NCBI GenBank assembly: GCA_029945375.1
Contig: CM057067.1
Span: forward strand, 1,488,001-1,552,000
Origin: Agaricus subrufescens
Lineage: Eukaryota > Basidiomycota > Agaricomycetes > Agaricales > Agaricaceae
Reading direction: 5' to 3'
Length of the DNA: 64,000 nt
Of this stretch, positions 45,820-58,157 are shown piece after piece (positions within the stretch are counted from its first letter, which is position 1; every line of letters starts with the position of its first letter). The position numbers were made by a program, and so were the translations under genes. The notes under the pieces were generated by a model. That model had not been told where the DNA came from. It did no database searches and worked only from the letters and a program-made list of their open reading frames with translations.

Positions 45820-47170
45820 ATGACCGGGTGAATTATGTCTGCCTTATACAAGGCATAATTACACGTTTGGTCATTATCGATAGCTTACTATTATTCTTAT
45901 TGTCATCCTCGTCATCCTCGGACTGCCTCCCCTTGTCCTCTCCTCTCCTCATGCATACGGAATGTAATTTATGTAGCCTAAACAGCACATCAGATGGTGT
46001 CCTTTTCTGATGATGACCACTCTGTATAGTATTAGATTTCCTCAATCATGCCCTTTGATACAAACTGGAGATGCCTAGGGTAGTCCGAGTTGGGTCAACT
46101 GAACGTGACCCTAGATTGATGGTAGATCATTCGATTAAACTTTTGGCGCATATATTTGTCGCTGATGAGAAGAATTCTCCGCCGAACTGTAGGAAACAAG
46201 ATTCAAACCAAAATTTAAAGAGTGCGAAACTGTAATATATTTTGAATTCCAACATGTTCTTCGAAACGTAGGGTTACTTGATCCGAACATGCCGAGACGT
46301 GTGTGTGATGTCTATTCTGGTTAAGACCAGCCCGGGTGGCCGAGGCAAACAAGGAATATTGTTTTTGCGTTGAATAAATACTTGAATGATTGAGGATCTT
46401 CACGGGTGACAGATGCCTTCAACTTTAAAGAAAGTCAAAATCAGGGGGAATGTCTCGATAAATGTGCCACTAGGCCGGGGCGCTTCAGGGATTTATTGAT
46501 CTCAGCTTATCAGATTAGTTACAAACTTGTTTTCGAACTTATAAGAGACCTCGGAAAAAGGCCATTCATTATGGCTACAGGTTCTGCCTATACAACCGCC
46601 GACCAATTTCGGAAGAAGGATAAAGTCATAACTGACCTCATCTACCATCGAAGCCGCGGGACCATCTTGTCACGTGGATGGAAACCCGACCAGTATCTGG
46701 CTAGTAGCCACGGCCTACCAACAGTACCAAAGAGCTCCTGATGTGGAAAACCAAGGAGGATTTTTTTTTGCACTTGTATACTTGCCTTGACGCGTTTTCC
46801 GACAAAACGGGCAAAAACAACCACCTTTATCCGGAGTGGGCTGATTACGTGGCTGTGCTAAATTCGGATTGTTGTCTAGACCCTGACCCGCTTGTACACC
46901 AAAAGGGCAGCAGAGTCCTTTCGATAGCTGCTTTCGGTCAATGAGAACAAGGATATTACACTATAGCTACAGCCTACCAGAGCCATGTTAAGCTTTTATT
47001 CAGGCCGATCCGCCGCCGTCACCGCCTTCAAATTATACCTTGGTACAAACGCGTGCAACCCACGTGTATTACCCTTGAAAACGTCTTTATAACTGATTCC
47101 CCGCTATTGCAACGTTTTCAAGCTTCCGAACATCCCCCCTCGTTGCCAGCAGCCCGATATTTTATTCACT
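45820..47170. other. Intergenic
   Basis: About 1.35 kb without a convincing gene. Open frames of 111 and 67 codons (46406–46741 and 46741–46944, plus) have no recognisable domains and could not be joined into a model. Confidence 0.45.
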
Positions 47171-48751
47171 ATGACCAGCGTTCACTCGAATGCTCATGTT
47201 GATCCGTTTTGGCCAGGGAGAAGTAAGTCAGCCGACAGTGTTCCCGGAAGCACGTACTCAAGCACCTTATTCGCAGAGGTGATTTGTCGACAGTACCTAC
47301 AAGGATTCTGCAGCTATGGATCTCGATGCAAATATGACCACCCTCAAAAAGGAGAGTGGTTCGATTCTCAACCATTGCCTACGCCATGCTTCCAGGCACA
47401 TGGCAAGAGCGGGTATTGGCTGTCGTCCCATGAAGGCCAATACAATGACTCAAACTGGTATCCTCATCACGGATACTCAGCGTCAGAGAGCGTCCCGAGA
47501 GAGAGCATGCAGTCCTATAGTTCGAAGCAATCGCACCAGCTGTCCGTACCGAGAAATGTTGATCCGAAGAAAATGAGGTCAATAATCGCCTGGAAAACGA
47601 CACCCTGTAAACACTTTATCAAAAATAGCGGATGGTGTCCATTGGGAGATTCGTGTAACTTGTATGTCCAGTACTTGCAACTGTTGGTCGACAGAAATCA
47701 GCTAACTCAACGAGGGATAGTATTCATGATTGGCAGTTAGTATACAGCAACATGTGGAATCAAGACATAATACGTCAAACCGCCGAATCGTCTTCGAGGC
47801 CTGATGGAAGCCAGAAAGCTACATCTCATTGCTGGGCGCACGTCCAGGGCTATTGTGGTACAAATAATTGCCCCCACTTTCATCCTGCGGACATCCAACC
47901 CTGTACGTTGCTCATTGACATTCGCCTCACCATCAAGTATAACTCAAGGTTTTTTAGACATAAGATATACACCGTGTCCAGCATGGCTACTATGTGACAA
48001 AAGAGACACCTGTCCATTTAAACATTTTGATGCTGTTCCAAATTCACAAGCGACGGAGCGGTCACTCGGCGCACCGCCCGCGATCGCGGCATTAGGATCC
48101 GCACAAATTTATTATCCAGAACCAGTCCAACCCGCAGTCGGTTACACGGCTTCCCCTTACTCGCATCCAAATCCTGTCGAAGTGTGCGGAACGACATACT
48201 TTCCTTATGGGCAGTCACAAAATGTTGCCATGGAAGGCGAATACAGTTATTCATTACCAGCCCCGGCCCCGGTCCCTGTCCCTGTCCCCATGGCTGCGCC
48301 AGTCCCCATTCTATTACCGCCGCAATTCCCGATCGAAATGCCCTTGCCAACGTCTCCGCCACCAAGTTATCACTATGTTCCACAAGAAAATTGTTTTCAC
48401 AGCGAACATTCCAGTTTTGTACCGTCGTACGTAACGGAACCATCAGAGTGTCAAGCCTTGCGGCCTGCATCAGAGCCGATTTCGGTTGTCCCACCTGAGG
48501 ATTCAGGAACCTGGCTCGTTCATCCCGATTCTGGGTCTTATCCAGGCTCGGTGCTAGGGATGGGTATATTGCCAGAGCCTGAACAGGCTGTAACGAATCT
48601 TAATTCCGCCGGGGCTGGTTCCCCGGACGTGGAAGATCAGAGAAAAAATAGGAAATGTGGTGGTCACGTACGTCGAATCAGTGTTAATATTAAAACGGGG
48701 GAGGTGGTTGAACGCACGCTGGAGGGTCGTCACGGTGTGTATGGATTATAG
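47171..48751 (+). CDS. CCCH zinc-finger protein
   Basis: Three exons, 47171–47661, 47748–47902 and 47958–48751, join in phase (479 aa). CCCH fingers, which typically bind single-stranded RNA, are visible: finger 1 CRQYLQGFCSYGSRCKYDH (C-x7-C-x5-C-x3-H), finger 3 CWAHVQGYCGTNNCPHFH (C-x7-C-x4-C-x3-H) and finger 4 CPAWLLCDKRDTCPFKH (C-x5-C-x5-C-x3-H). Finger 2 (CKHFIKNSGWCPLGDSC) is interrupted by the first intron and lacks a His at the expected place in my model. The C-terminal half is Pro-rich (PAPAPVPVPVPMAAPVP) and ends in a compact basic segment (GGHVRRISVNIKTGEVVERTLEGRHG). A role in mRNA metabolism is inferred from the fingers only. Neither exact ortholog nor target could be named. Confidence 0.8.
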
Positions 48752-51751
48752 TGGTTGACAAGTGATCCTGGGTTAGTGGAGTCGGGATATCCAACGGCTT
48801 TTAAGGATGACGTCGGACGGTGTTATTTATGCCTACTTTCTAGTGGATCCTCTGTATGTGAGAATATTGTACAAATGTTCTTTAGTTTTGTATTTGTGTT
48901 TTTACCGATTCGTTTCTTGGATGCGCTTTGTTCGGATCGACCTGGATGTCAGTCTAGTTCGAGTGGGTAGCATATTTTGATGTAGAAGCGCGCTCGAGCT
49001 GCTTATCAAATGGAAAAACCCGCCGTCAATGGGCTCGTGCATTTTTTTTTTGTTGGACGTAACAGCAATTGGGGCTAGAATATGGTCATGGGAGACAAAA
49101 TATGATGTCCAATCGGTTCAAGCCAAGTTACTGGGACAGCGCTGTGCGTAAAGAAAGATAGAACCAGGGTCCAACTATGGTGATAAGGACTGAAATAGGT
49201 AACTTGGCGACCTCTCCGTGTCAAACGATAACCAATGAGAGTGCGTGAATGATAGGCTGGTTCAATAATTTAGCAGCTTTCGGATGGGAGAACCTTTTTT
49301 GTAAGCTGCATTTTGACAGATTTGTTACGGAAATAGCGACTACGACGGTCCTAACAGTGAAGCAATAGACCTACGGTTTCTACTTTTGGTTAATACAAAA
49401 CAACTGCGGGGGATGAAGAAGCGCTCTCTCGCCCCTAACAGTTGTCGACAGATGTGATTTAGACATGCATCACTCCACCACTGAGCCCCATTCATCTAGA
49501 GTCGTTTCATATATGCCGGGTCTCGGGTGTATCAGTTGATTCAAGCAAATGGGAAACGTCATGCTGCTTGGTAGTTGATTACGGTTTTTTTTTCGCATCA
49601 GATAAATGCCATGCGCCGCATTTTTGACAAGTAGATCGGAGAAACGATACCCCCTACCCCCCTCGAAACAAAACGTCAAGTAATCTTCCACAGCGAAGGA
49701 CCGTCAAAAGATTCTAGATAGTTTATTCTTGTGATAGCTCGCCATTACCATGCACTTTAGAAGTTCATCGAATGGACAAGGCTTTGCTTCTCGGCGAAGA
49801 AAGTGGATCCTCTAGAAGTGAAGAGCACAAAGGAAGGAAGGGGGGGCGGAGGGGTTTTTCGTGTGTTAAGAAAAGCTTCCGTAAAAACGGTCTTCGGGCT
49901 TGTACCTGGCGGAGTCATCATTCACTAGAGCACAAGGTTTTTGCGGAATTGACCTCACGCGTTTGAATAGACGAAACCGATTCTAGTTCCTCGCTTAGAG
50001 TGAACACGTGCCGGGTCTGATTTTCACTCTCCCCCGTGGGATTGATTGATGATGCATGATTCGCTGGAAAAAGGTGTTTGGGAAGGCGGTGTTATTAATC
50101 CTTTAGGCGAGGCTATCCATATCCATAATCACATCAAAAGTTTGTAAATAGGATTGATTTTGCGGAAGATGTACTGGGGTGTTTTGTTCCTAACAAAAGC
50201 TTGGGAAGAAGTGAGGATAGGTAAGCGTAGGCGAGGGTAAACCCCGAAGGACTTGAGCCAGGTATCGTGACTGGCGACACACATCATTATTCAATGCGTC
50301 AGGCATCATATTTGGGTGGGAACATTCGATGAGGTTGTGATGCTCTAGCAAGTCCGAAAGCCACTGCCGTTTTGCCTTCCGACCGCATTTTTGGAGCCAC
50401 TGACATTTTGTTGATGAGTCATAGGAGGGCCGAGTGAGGATTAAAGTATTATGGAAGGTAAGGCGATGAGGATGTGCATCGATAAGGACATGAGGTTATC
50501 TTGATTGAATTGTGTCTACTTTGAATCAAGATCGAATTCAATGAGGAGCGATGCTTGGTGTATAGGATGGTCATAATATTGGCATAGATCCGTTAGGGGT
50601 TTGAGGCTCGGTTCGACTTTGATCAAATTGGCATTTATTTGCCCGTATTTATTTATTTCTTCCAGAATTGATCTCCGCTTTGACTGATTAACAACGAACA
50701 AAGGATGAGGAGTCGAAGGATGATCTTCATTGGATAGATTTACAGGAAATTAATCAGATATTGTGTTGTTCCCAGGTGCTCTATTTGTGTCTGGTTTCGG
50801 GTTCTTTTACCGATAAAAACAAATCATCTAAAGGTAAGGACTTCAAAATCTTTTCTGCATGCGGCGTAAAAGGCCCAAAAAAATGGGACACAAGCAATTG
50901 CAGTGGCGGAGGGTATATATGTATGCAACATGTGTGATAGGTGCGAGACTTCAACGTTCAACGGTCATCGATTATTGGCGTCTCCACAATTGCTGCAATG
51001 GGCTGTACGGGTAAACCAATGATACCGAATTATGCAATTTTATTTGTGGGACTGTTGTCCCTTGGAAAGAAACATGCGTCGATGCAGTACAGGAGCCGAA
51101 GAGTGCATGATCGAAATCTATCATTTCTAATGTCCAATTTCGACTTAGTTTTTTTTTTTTTTTTTTTTTCCTTTTTCTCCAGTGTGATGGCTCAATATAA
51201 ATGTCCCTTATCGCTGAATGAAATAAATCGATTAGAACTTTTTTTTTTCTTGGTATATTTATCTGTCTTTGTCAGTCCAGGATTGACGGCCATTAAAAAA
51301 CCCATACGATCGGCTCGAGGGAAAATCCCACGACTTGGACGTGGAAGGGGCATGATGTTTTTATTTTTTCTGTAGCTGTGCTCAATGTCGAGGATTTATG
51401 GGGAAAAGAGAATTAAATGAACTCTTTGCTGCTGATATCTTTTTGATTGACCGCGGACTATGTTGTTGTGCGAGATAAATTTGGTGGCTGTGTGACGATA
51501 AAGCGATGGGCATGTCGGTTTGAGGTTTGGGCTGCCGATTGCCGACTCCGTTGAGGTTGGGGACTGGGTTAGGACTGGATTTCGAACCGGGTTTTGTGCA
51601 CTCGAACGTTTGATAGGATCTGGTAGCTGTGTATTGTTTTACGGCGACGGCATCTCTAGTCTATAGTGTGGGTCATGTGTCTACGAGTTTGAATCCGATT
51701 GTTGTTATTTGTTATGAATGAATGACAGGCTGCATCGGCAGAGTCCAGCTC

Positions 51752-52071
51752 CTACCATTGATGGTACTAATTGTACATCACTTAATGTTTTACTTGTGTA
51801 TAAGATGAATATTGTGCTTGATCGAGTTGGTAGCCAGGGTCTGGGGGTGAATGGAACGCATTTCATTTGGAAGTTACTATGCATGAGGGGATCTTCAACT
51901 CAACATGACGGATAGAGACAAAGGGGTGAGGAGTAATTTGAGGATCCCACCACTGATGGTATTAATTGTACCTCAATCAATTTTTGTCTGCTTGTGTGCA
52001 GGATGAACATTATACTAAGCGGTTGGTAGCCAGAATGTGGGAGTGAATGAAACATAGTTCATTTGAAATCT
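51752..52071. repeat. Diverged direct repeat, two units of about 125 bp
   Basis: Units at about 51752–51875 and 51946–52071 share, in order, ACCA(T/C)TGATGGTA(C/T)TAATTGTAC, CTTGTGT, AT(A/T)T-(G/A)T and GTTGGTAGCCAG, then GTGAATG-AAC and TCATTTG, at perhaps 70–75% identity by eye. Possibly an old tandem duplication or two related element fragments. Confidence 0.6.
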
Positions 52072-52891
52072 TCACCTCCTCTGTTTGACAGGCAAAGGGT
52101 GAAAGGTAATACAAGAACAGGAATGGAACAGATTATGAAGGGAGTTTTGACGGTGGTAAAAGACACTGAGTGTTGGCGACTTTTACCAGAATAGAAGCTG
52201 TTCTTTAAGGTTTTCCATTTTCTGCGTCTGTATACAAGTACCCTCGTTAAAGACAATTCCGATCGAGAAATGAGAATCCGCTTTGAGCATGTGTAAGTGA
52301 TTTTGGTCAGCGGGTACTTAGTCTAAGTATGAGCGCAGGAATATGAACCCTCAAACTTGTAAAGCTGCCATCCACTGAACTCTAGATTCTCGGGTACACT
52401 GGCTGGAAATTGGCGAGTGCATTTTTGGAGTATCGAGCGAGTTCGTGTCGGAGTTCAGACGATTCGACAATGGTATTCATTAACAGCTGGCAGTGCTTTA
52501 CTGATGAACTAGCTCGGACACCCCGAGGGGGTTACTATTGGGTTTACGGTGAGAGTATGTTTTGACGTATTCGTTCGGAGTTGTGGGTGCTAAGCGCTGG
52601 ATTCGAGCACGGCAAGGGGCGCACGTCGAGTAGATAGACATTGTCAAATATGGTAGAATTGTTTGTGTGCTTGGTGCTGCCAAGCTGGGGGCGTATCTTG
52701 GGTGGCACCCCCACATCCGCTCGCTAGCGGGCCCCGGCTGATGAGGGAAACGGAAAGAAGAAGCGGAGAGGGGTGTGGAATGATTCCTTTGTATACGACT
52801 CGGAGCAGGCTCGAGACTATGTTAGACGATCCCACATTTTTCGGCAAGCGAGCGCTTAGCAGCACAGACGATCTCCGGGCGGGGCTGAGGC

Positions 52892-52897
52892 AAAAAA
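52892..52897 (-). terminator. RNA polymerase III terminator
   Basis: Six A on the plus strand, i.e. TTTTTT on the minus strand, a few bases downstream of the tRNA-iMet 3' end. Confidence 0.8.
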
Positions 52898-52901
52898 GAA
52901 A

Positions 52902-52973
52902 TAGCAGCAACTCGTTTCGATCGAGTGACCTCGGGGTTATGGGCCCCGCGCGCTACCACTGCGCCATGCTGCT
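52902..52973 (-). tRNA. tRNA-Met (initiator, CAT)
   Basis: A 72-nt tRNA without intron on the minus strand. The acceptor stem AGCAGCA/TGCTGCT pairs perfectly, with discriminator A. The A box reads TGGCGCAGTGGTAGCG, the anticodon arm is CGGGG-CCCATAA-CCCCG with anticodon CAT, and the T arm contains GATCGAAAC. An A1:U72-type first pair, GC pairs at the base of the anticodon stem, and AUCGAAA in the T loop are hallmarks of eukaryotic initiator tRNA rather than elongator Met. It lies head to head with SET1, 90 bp from that ATG. Confidence 0.93.
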
Positions 52974-53063
52974 GACGGAGGGAAAGGCGCGGGGGAGGGC
53001 AAGACATGTGACTCTGGGAGGAAGTGATTGGCCACGCGCGTGTTTGCTTCTTCCACAGCTTGC

Positions 53064-56000
53064 ATGTCTGGCCGACCGCCTCCCACTGGGCCCAGAGCCC
53101 TCCGAGCGTCGCTGCCCCCCGGCGCGGGCCCGCCGCAGCCCTCGGCCCTTTCGCCGACGCTCCCGCCGCAACACCCGCCCGCCCACGCCGCGCACTCGCC
53201 GCTCCAGCCGCAGCCGCCGCCCGGCCCCCCTCGCTTCAACGCGATCCCCACTGGCCCGCGCAGCCTGGTCAACGGCCTGCACCGGGCGCCGCCCACCGGC
53301 CCCAAACACACGACGCCGCCGACGCCGACGACCGTGCCGCCATCTTGTCGACATCCGCCGTCTTCTGGGGGCGAGAAAGGCAGAGGGACGGATTCCGGGG
53401 TGATTCCATTTTTCCTGCCGTTGTGACCAGGTATTTACACGCTTCTCCTGCAGGGCTGGCAGTCGTCTCAATCGCAGCCAAACGGCCTGCATGACAATCT
53501 CCACACAGGCGCCCGCCCCGCCATCTCCTTCCCCGTCAAGCCCCGCCCCGCCGAGCCCAGATCGCCCCCGCCCCCCATCCCCACCGAGCCCGCCTCCTCG
53601 CCGCCTCCCCGCCGCCCCCGCCCCCATCCACCGAGCCAGAGCCCACCGCCCCGCCTCCCCCACCCTCCTCCCTGAGAAAAAAGAGCCCATCTCCATCTCC
53701 CTCGCCCAAAACCGCGGCCCCCGCCCTCGGATCCGCCACCCACTCCCCAACAGCCCCCGCCGCCTCCGGAGCCCCCACGGCCGTCTATCTTCGAGGACGA
53801 ACCTCCACCGCCCCGCCTTCGGAATCCCCCGCCACCCCCGCCTCCAGAACCCCGGCCACCTGCAGAGCCAGAACCACCCGCAGAGCCCAACTCCCCTGAA
53901 CCCCCACCCTCACCACCTCCACTGCCGCCACCATCTCCGCCTCCCCGGGAACCGACCCCCGAACCCCCAAAACTGTACTCCCTACCCCCTCTTCCCGACT
54001 GGCCACCCCCGCCAGACTCTTATCCCTCCGACTTTCGCACATACAAGCTTTTATACGATGGCAACACCGACTCTGCATCCTCTCTCACAGCCCAGTCCAA
54101 CCCCTCATCTTATCAACCCGCAAAAGCCACTTATTATAAAAGCCTGATGGACCATGCGAAAAAGGTTGACAGAGAGAGAATACAGAAAGCTCAGGGTCAC
54201 GGAAAAGATGGTTTCAAGAGGTTTGAAGGGAACGTGTGGGAGGATCCCACGGGTGATGGCGTGAAAGAAGAAGAGGTTGGTGAAATCAAGGACCCGCGAA
54301 AAGATCCTGGATGGGCTCCCAAACCGCCCATCAGGGGCCTACGCAAAGACTTTATTGAAGTTCGGTATGAGGTACATAATGCATCAAAATTTGATATTCG
54401 GTTAATAGAAATGCTGACATCTGTTATTTTTAGCATGACAAAGATTCGACTGGGCCTCCGCCACCGACGTCTGTACTGATAACCAACATCCCTCCCCTAA
54501 CACCCAACCCCCATATTAGAAGGCATTATAAACAATATGGTTCTCTCATGTCATTCGAACCTCAGATCGACAAGGAAAATGGCAGTGCTCTAGGAGTTGT
54601 ATATATCCGATTTCAGACGCATGATGAGGCGAAAAAGTGTGTTGAGAAGGAGAATGGGAGGAAGGGAGGAATACCCGGTGTCATGGTCGGGGGAGGTGGT
54701 GGTGGTGGCCAGGGCGATGACGGTGAGATGGTGATTAGAGTGGTTTTGGATGGCGAAGGGTTCAAGTTGAAAGCTGTGTTGAAAGAGTTGGAAGAGAGGA
54801 AACGGAAAGACAGGGAAGAGAAGGAGAGGAAGAAGAGGGAGATGCTTTTGGGTATCCCTCCGCTCTCAATGCTCACTCCAGCCAACGGCGCCGTTTCCAC
54901 TCCGACGATGGGACAAACACCTCAACAACAATCAGCGTCAGCATCTTCAAATCAAGCCCGGAAGCTGCTTCCACGATCTGATGGCAGACCACTGCATCAT
55001 CCACTACCGCTGAACCCCAACCTGGCGCATGGAGCTCCTGGCTCATCATCATCATCAACAGCAACGACATCTACGTCGTTACCAACACCTAGTGATGGTA
55101 CAAATCTATTATTATCATCACAAAGTCCAATAACAACCGCCTCTTCCTCTACGCCAACGTCATCAATATCAAAACTCCCTATACCACCTATTCATGGGTT
55201 ACCTCAACGTCCGTCAATAACTGTTACCGAGAGTGCCTTGGCCGCTGCTGCAGCTGAGACCTTGAATGGTAGTAGTGGAGGCCCCTCTTCTGTCACGAAT
55301 GGATCACTGCCGCCTTCGTCGTCGTCTGGTTATCTTAAGGCGAGGACTGAGACTAGGGCTAGTCCGATGGCTTTGCCTAAGGATAGGCTAGGAGGTGAAT
55401 CGAGCGGGTCTACGCCGTTGCACGATGGATATTACGATCGTGACCGGGATAGAGATAGAGACCGCGACAGAGACCGAGACCGGGAGAGGGAGAGGGAGAG
55501 AGACAGAGATAGGGATAGGGATAGAGACCGGGATAGAGATAGAGATAGAGACAGAGACAGGGATCGGGAAAGGGAGAGGGAACGAGGAAGACAAAGAGGA
55601 TACAGTTATTTCTCTCGACGTGGGGATCACTATCAACCATCGCCCTATAATGCTCTTTCGTCTCGCTCACCATCGCCTTATTCTTATTCGTCTTCGTACC
55701 GGGATCGTGATCGCGACAGGGATAGATCGAGAGAGCGTTATACCAGTTATAGGGATCGAGACGGTGGCAGGGATTATAGTCGTGATGGACATCGTTCTTA
55801 TACCGGAGGAGGAGGGAGTGGTGGTTTTGGTGGAAGTAGCAGTACAAGTATTGGTGGTGGTGGTGGAAGAAGTGGGAGCGGCGACGGGAGTAGCAGTAGT
55901 AGCAGTAGCGGGAGGCTGAGGAAAAGTGCGTATGAGACGGAACAGGAGAGGGAGGAAGAGAGGAATGAGGTTTTGAGAAAGTTGTTTGAGAATGGGTTTG

Positions 56001-58157
56001 ATTATGTGAAGATTGTTAGGGAAGGTGGAGGAGGTGGAGGATTGAGTTCGGTTAGGGATGAGGAGGTTATTATGTTTTTTGAAGGATTTTATCCTGATAA
56101 AGTGCGGCTTTACTTTTCGTTTCTTATAAAAATGTTTTCTCCTTACTTACAGTTTCTAGGTTCTCAGAGATCATACAGGTCTCTACGTCACATTTCCTAA
56201 ACCCGATTCCGCACGTCGCGCTCAAAAAGTGTTATCGATTCAAAATAAAACACTATCTTATCAACCGGTGACGCTCACCGTTCAGCAAGCTGTTAAAAGT
56301 ATACCGGCATCGGCTCGAGCAAAGGGGGAGCTTAAACCGGAGGATATAATTGAGCAGGCGAGGGTGAGGATTGTTAGAGAGTTGAAGGGGGTTTTGGAGA
56401 AGGATGTTGTGGAGAGGATCGTTTCGGGGGATGTGACGAAGTTGGTTGGGGAGATGAAGCAGATGAGGAGGGATAGTGGGGGTGCTTTTGGGGGAGGTGT
56501 TGGTGGTGGTGGGGTGAAGGGGAAGGGGTGGAGTTTGAAGGGGTTGTCGTTTAAGAAACAGAAGAAGGAGGTTGTTGTTGAACAGCGGCAGAGGGAGGAA
56601 GAGGTTGTGAAACCTAAGGTTGAGAAGGTTGGGGATGAGGATGAGGAGGATGAGGAGGCGGCGGAGGAGGAGGAAGAGGAAGAGGAAGAGGAAGAGGAGG
56701 AAGAGGAGGTTGTGGATAGACCGAAGAAGAAGAGGAGAAAGGAGCTGGGCGCTGCTATTGTGGTGAAGAGAACGAGAAAGGTTTTGGACGATGATGATCT
56801 CGAATCTGAAGAAGAGGATTTGGCGGATTTGATTAAATTGGCGGAGGTTACTGGGGAGGCACAAAAGAAACGGAATAATTTGGAGAATGTGGATGAGGAT
56901 GAACAGCAGCCGGTGAAAAAGAAATTGAAAGTGGAGAGGGGAGAGAAATTGAAGAAAGGTGCGAAGAGGAGGTCGAGGAAGGTTGTGGTTGTGGAGGAGG
57001 AAGTTCAAGTTCCTGTTACGCCGTCTGAATCGCGGTCACCTTCGCCTGCGCCTAAGAAACGGAAACCGAGAGTTGTGACGCCACCGCCCACGCCGCCGCC
57101 TCCGAATCCTTTGGAGTCTGGGCTTTGTGAGGATGATGAGGATTTGTATTATGTGAAGTTGGCGTTATCTGGATTGAAATCGAAGAAATTGGAGGAGGGA
57201 GAGGAGGAAGAGGAAGAGGAAGAGAAAGTTGGTGGTGTTGCGCTTGGCGATGATGGAGAGATTGTTGAGTCTGCGACGTTTCGGAAACACGTTACGGGTT
57301 CGGCTAGAACGGAAGGGTATTACAAGATTACTCATGCCGAAAAAGCTGCTTATGTGGCTCAATATCAAGCTCGTGCTGCTGCGATCTCTTCTGCGGCTAC
57401 ACCTACGTTACCTGATGAACCTCAACAGCCTCAACATATCACCTCCTCGAGATCCAATCGCGCTAATGCTCGTCGTCGTGCACAGGGTTTAGAAGAAATC
57501 AATCAGTTCCAGAGAGCGGTGGCATTATCTATGGGAGAGACTGCTGCTATGGCTAATGAATCGACGTTTATCAAGTTTAACCAGTTGCAGACGAGGAAGA
57601 AGCATTTGAGGTTTGCGAAGAGTCCTATTCATGATTGGGGGTTGTATGCTATGGAGAGGATTGCGAGAGGGGAGATGGTGATTGAGTATGTTGGGGAGGT
57701 TATTAGGGCTGCTGTGGCTGATAAGAGGGAGAAGGCGTATGAGAGGCAGGGGATTGGGAGTAGTTATTTGTTTAGGATTGATGAGGATTTGGTGGTGGAT
57801 GCTACGAAGAAGGGAAATCTTGGGTACGTGGCTGTGTTTTTTTCTTTTTTTGCGTTGAAATGTTGGCTTATAATGATCTTTTTTGGGTAGACGCCTTATT
57901 AATCACTCGTGTGATCCAAATTGCACGGCGAAGATTATTACTATTAGTGGGGTGAAAAAGATTGTGATTTATGCAAAACAGGATATCGAGTTGGGTGATG
58001 AGATTACCTATGGTGCGTTCTTGGTGGTTTTCTTTGTCTGTTTGGTCCTGGGGGTTTGAATATTAATCGGTTTTTTTTAGATTATCATTTCCCGTTCGAG
58101 CAAGACAAGATTCCTTGTTTATGTGGTTCCGCAAAGTGTCGTGGGTTCTTGAATTAG
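53064..58157 (+). CDS. SET1: SET1, histone H3 lysine-4 methyltransferase (COMPASS)
   Basis: Catalytic subunit of COMPASS, methylating H3K4 at active promoters. Exons join as 53064–53399, 53454–54371, 54434–56101, 56160–57823, 57891–58012 and 58081–58157 (about 1594 codons). The N-terminus begins [13 protein letters not shown] and is Pro-rich. A Set1 RRM-type region follows ([39 protein letters not shown]), then an Arg-Asp repeat, a second RRM-like part ([19 protein letters not shown]), acidic linkers, the N-SET domain ([17 protein letters not shown]), the SET domain ([31 protein letters not shown]) and the post-[16 protein letters not shown]. In exon 2 an in-frame TGA (53673–53675) breaks the Pro-rich tract. 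An in-phase intron 53535–53753 would remove it, or a base is mis-called. Confidence 0.9.
55430..55600 (+). repeat. Arg-Asp coding microsatellite-like tract in SET1
   Basis: About 170 bp made almost only of GAT/GAC/GAG and AGA/CGG/AGG codons, purine-rich on the plus strand, coding RDRDRDRD and RERERER runs. A second, looser RD run follows at 55695–55770. Confidence 0.8.

Larger units (their letters stand above)
48752..52901. other. Gene-poor region with repeats
   Basis: More than 4 kb without a convincing gene. It includes a T tract of about 21 at 51150–51170, a diverged direct repeat (51752–52071), and a 144-codon open frame at 50941–51375 that is Phe/Leu-rich only because it runs through the T tract. 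The first 200 bp should be the 3' UTR of the zinc-finger gene. Confidence 0.5.

Noticed and set aside
50941..51375. 144-codon plus-strand frame with a Phe-rich segment resembling a TM helix
   Set aside because: The hydrophobic stretch is a T homopolymer, and the rest lacks coding character or splice partners.
53468..53890. Gly-rich minus-strand frames opposite the SET1 N-terminus
   Set aside because: They mirror the C-rich proline-coding tract and have no other support.
56253..57008. 251-codon minus-strand frame (Leu/Pro-rich) opposite SET1
   Set aside because: It is the complement of the Glu/Lys-rich linker of SET1 and arises from base composition.
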